Shown here piece after piece: positions 61,842 to 64,000 of a stretch of DNA of 64,000 bases. Numbering within the stretch: the first letter of the stretch is position 1; every line of letters begins with the position of its first letter. The DNA is from an uncultured Bacteroidota bacterium (GTDB taxonomy: Bacteria; Bacteroidota; Bacteroidia; Chitinophagales; Chitinophagaceae): the NCBI GenBank assembly GCA_903903635.1, contig CAIUZK010000109.1:1-64000 (forward strand). Reading direction: 5' to 3'. The translations under genes were made by a program, and so were the position numbers. Under the pieces are notes generated by a model that saw nothing but the letters and a program-made list of their open reading frames with translations, made no database searches and had not been told where the DNA came from.

Positions 61842-63110
61842 CTATCTGATTAAAATGACTGAGGTTTGAATACCCTGATCGCTGACTATTTTAAGAAAAT
61901 AATACCCTGGATTAAGTGTAACAGATGCCAGCTCATTCTGATCTAACCGGCTCATTGTTCTACGCAAAACTTCAGTGCCATCAGTATTGCATACTGCAAT
62001 CGTGACATTGGTAAGGTTTTGATCGGGAACAATGGTTTGTGTGCCGGATGATGGATTGGGATATACCGAAATGTTTATCTTGTCTGCGGAAGCTGAATTT
62101 ACAATTGTACCTAAAGCCCCTGCTTTGTGTGCCAGCCAGATGGTAATATTCATTATGAGCAATTGGTGATTACCTCCTGCATCGGCAAAATAACCATTAT
62201 ACAAAGTACAAGCTGGATTACCAGTACCATCATCTGCAGGTGAACTATCCCCCATGGCAGCAATTTTCCCAGCCCCATACCTGCCATATGCTACCATAGC
62301 ATTAGTATTGCCGGGCGAAGTACCTGTTTTAAAAATGACACCTTTTATGGTAGGATTTTTTATGGGGTCGAGCGTCATTGTTGTGCCATTGGCCCATTGT
62401 GCTTTTGTAACATTTCCCATTGGCCCATGAATTATGGAGTCGGTTGTTGTCGCTGAAACATTGGTAGTAGTTTGTGAAAAATCGACCAGGTCAAAGTTGA
62501 TACCAAAGGGATTTACAGCGACCGTGTTGTTGTTGAATAAATCATTCCAGATATTAGGTGAATCCCATCCATCTCCATTTCGGTCGCTACCGTTATGATC
62601 TGAAATAATAAACAAACTTCCACCGTTTTGAACAAAGTGGATGATAGCAGTCTTTTCGGCAGCAGAAAAGACCAGGTTAGGCTCATCTACTATATAGATA
62701 TTATAATGGCTCAGGTCCTGAGCATTACTAATATTCCCATAGGTTATCTGACCATTCCATGGTAATGTCTCTACAATATATCCCTTTTTAGCACAGTCTA
62801 CAGCCCAGGCTGATAACCCTCCACTCCAATAGGTTTCAGTAGTAGCGATCGTGATACCACTTTGTGCCGGTGTAGGAATCTGCTGGGGATTGCTTTGATG
62901 CCCGCTTGTAGTAAGATATGTACCTGAGGAACCTACACCAAGTGTGGTTTGGTCGTAATCAATTACCCAATCTGCATTACCAGCCATTTCACCTTTGGTG
63001 GCATCAAACAGAATGCGAACCTGCGCATTTGAATTGATTGTAGTAATTAGGAAGAATGATAAAGAGAGTAATAGTTTATTGAAGCTAAATTCAGGCATAA
63101 TTCTATACAT
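61842..63110 (-). CDS. Secreted GATase/IFT52-like protein with T9SS tail
   Basis: The product has 422 residues from ATG 63110 (63098 is an alternative; 63170 is less likely). The signal peptide ends INSNAQ. Residues about 30-330 read ILFDATKGEMAGNADWVID, IYIVDEPNLVF, NGGSLFIISDHNGSDRNGDG and AYGRYGAGKIAAMGD, a Rossmann-like fold related to GldG/IFT52-type or glutamine-amidotransferase-like domains. A type IX sorting tail follows (ISVYPNPSSGTQTI... to VILIR). It lies on the same strand 109 bases after the endonuclease I gene. Role unknown, but export suggests nutrient processing. Confidence 0.7.
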   Translation of the reverse strand: MYRIMPEFSFNKLLLSLSFFLITTINSNAQVRILFDATKGEMAGNADWVIDYDQTTLGVGSSGTYLTTSGHQSNPQQIPTPAQSGITIATTETYWSGGLSAWAVDCAKKGYIVETLPWNGQITYGNISNAQDLSHYNIYIVDEPNLVFSAAEKTAIIHFVQNGGSLFIISDHNGSDRNGDGWDSPNIWNDLFNNNTVAVNPFGINFDLVDFSQTTTNVSATTTDSIIHGPMGNVTKAQWANGTTMTLDPIKNPTIKGVIFKTGTSPGNTNAMVAYGRYGAGKIAAMGDSSPADDGTGNPACTLYNGYFADAGGNHQLLIMNITIWLAHKAGALGTIVNSASADKINISVYPNPSSGTQTIVPDQNLTNVTIAVCNTDGTEVLRRTMSRLDQNELASVTLNPGYYFLKIVSDQGIQTSVILIR

Positions 63111-63219
63111 GCGATGTAGTTTAAAAATATGGATCAGATTGTATGTGTAAACAGATAATTGATATACCAAATAATGAATTGGGAGCCATCAATGCTGATC
63201 CCATTTGATAGAATTGAAC

Positions 63220-64000
63220 TTAATTTACCAGGACCTTTTGAGTAATTATTTTTTTATCCATTATTACCTGTAAAAAATACATTCCTTTTGACCAGCCAGA
63301 AACCGATATGCTCAAATTTTGCCCGGATAAATTCTCTGCCTCCAGATGATAAACCTCTATACCATTCAGATTAAAAATTCTCAAACTCAATGGAAATGAA
63401 GGAGCTACGACAGGCAATACAATATTGATCTTGTCGCTTACCGGATTGGGAAATAGACTTACAGTTGCCAAACTACTCTGATCAGGCACTTTGTTATTTG
63501 TACCACACCCCCCTGATCCCCAAATACAATCTGCATATTCAGGATGGTCAATAAAAGGATTACGATTTCCTTGTAGTGCATATACAGCATTATTCCGGTC
63601 GATTTCCTTTTTACTTACAGGATCATTATGATGCCATTCCAATAACATCTGTACAACCCATGGATTCAGATTGACATGAGTAGCCATTTCCCATGATGAG
63701 AAGGTAGCACTATCATCCCTATAGCATGTTGATACATAAAAATAATTTCTGGCCAGGTCCCCTTTAAAAGAGTCTATAGGCTCAAAACATTCAGATGCCG
63801 GGGCGCCAGCATAAGTGTTGATTCCAATTTTGCTTCCATTAGTAAATGTCTGTGATGCGGTTGCAACCACTCCATAGGGTAGATCACCCCGGTGGCTGTT
63901 AACATAATAATCGGCAGGGTAGACAATGAACAAATCTGTTTGCATAGGTGCTGAACTTGAGAACTTACTTTGTGGCCATGTATGCTCCCTGTTGTAACAA
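63220..64000 (-). CDS. Secreted endonuclease I with T9SS tail (5' end beyond window)
   Basis: Reading in from the window edge gives CYNREHTWPQSKF, the endonuclease I (PF04231) active-site signature, then MQTDLFIVYP, VNSHRGDLPYG, FEPIDSFKGDLARNYFY, DPVSKKEIDRNNAVYALQGN and NPFIDHPEYADCIW. A Por sorting tail follows (SLFPNPVSDKINI to QKVLVN). The N-terminus and signal peptide lie outside the window, so the frame stays open at 64000. The enzyme should degrade extracellular DNA or RNA. An internal Met at 63945 is not the start, because the active-site motif lies upstream of it. Confidence 0.88.
   Translation of the reverse strand, partial: CYNREHTWPQSKFSSSAPMQTDLFIVYPADYYVNSHRGDLPYGVVATASQTFTNGSKIGINTYAGAPASECFEPIDSFKGDLARNYFYVSTCYRDDSATFSSWEMATHVNLNPWVVQMLLEWHHNDPVSKKEIDRNNAVYALQGNRNPFIDHPEYADCIWGSGGCGTNNKVPDQSSLATVSLFPNPVSDKINIVLPVVAPSFPLSLRIFNLNGIEVYHLEAENLSGQNLSISVSGWSKGMYFLQVIMDKKIITQKVLVN

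Overview
The window reads as chromosomal DNA of a Bacteroidota bacterium, most like the Chitinophagaceae/Sphingobacteriales side of the phylum. The evidence is several secreted proteins with type IX secretion (Por) C-terminal sorting tails, the Bacteroidota-restricted families DUF6427 and DUF4294, WbqC and DsbD-like proteins, TAnnTTTG-type -7 promoter boxes, and an almost complete lack of Shine-Dalgarno sequences. No tRNA, rRNA or CRISPR array was recognised.

Layout. 1-5.7 kb: the edge of an IS630-type transposase, two copies of a dispersed palindrome-bearing repeat flanking three genes for exported proteins of unknown function, and a small T9SS protein. 5.7-8.6 kb: an IGHMBP2-like SF1 helicase and a YycJ/WalJ-type metallo-beta-lactamase-fold protein. 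8.7-25.6 kb (all minus strand): a tightly packed 13-gene operon. 25.8-28.5 kb (plus strand, divergent): mocA-like, xdhC-like, SDR and hemerythrin genes. 28.5-31.7 kb: three DsbD-related genes. 31.9-37 kb: purQ, DUF6427, DUF4294 and small envelope genes, including a DCC-family gene that appears frameshifted. 37-42.5 kb: surface-polysaccharide type genes (aminotransferase, WbqC, arylsulfotransferase-like, sugar transferase). 42.6-45.3 kb: universal stress protein, a YtxH/holin-like envelope trio, nadD. 45.5-51.7 kb: a 2091-residue secreted protein with eleven tandem repeats. 52-58.3 kb: an RND efflux operon. 58.5-60.9 kb: a YeiH-type transporter and ffh. 61-64 kb: insertion-sequence debris and two T9SS proteins, the last an endonuclease I cut by the window end.

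The centrepiece is the 8.7-25.6 kb operon. It encodes all four subunits of an ATP-dependent (class I) benzoyl-CoA reductase (BcrC, BcrB, BcrA, BcrD in transcription order) and the three enzymes that follow it: dienoyl-CoA hydratase (Dch), 6-hydroxycyclohex-1-ene-1-carbonyl-CoA dehydrogenase (Had) and the ring-opening 6-oxocyclohex-1-ene-1-carbonyl-CoA hydrolase (Oah). A thiolase and a 3-hydroxyacyl-CoA dehydrogenase/enoyl-CoA hydratase fusion can take 3-hydroxypimelyl-CoA to glutaryl-CoA plus acetyl-CoA and can also serve the crotonyl-CoA end of the route. So the operon encodes dearomatisation and ring opening of benzoyl-CoA. No glutaryl-CoA dehydrogenase, ferredoxin, 2-oxoacid:ferredoxin oxidoreductase or AMP-forming benzoate-CoA ligase lies in the window.

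Inside the same operon sit four genes that the known pathway does not explain. They are a fusion of a ketopantoate-reductase-like dehydrogenase to a third BcrAD/HgdC-type radical-enzyme activator, an extra unpaired HgdB-like dehydratase subunit, a free-standing C-terminal domain of an acyl-adenylate-forming ligase carrying a four-cysteine insert, and an NDP-forming acyl-CoA synthetase. My inference is that they form a second ATP-driven radical 2-hydroxyacyl-CoA dehydratase or reductase module coupled to a 2-oxoacid (or analogous) reductase. This is the best candidate here for an undescribed system.
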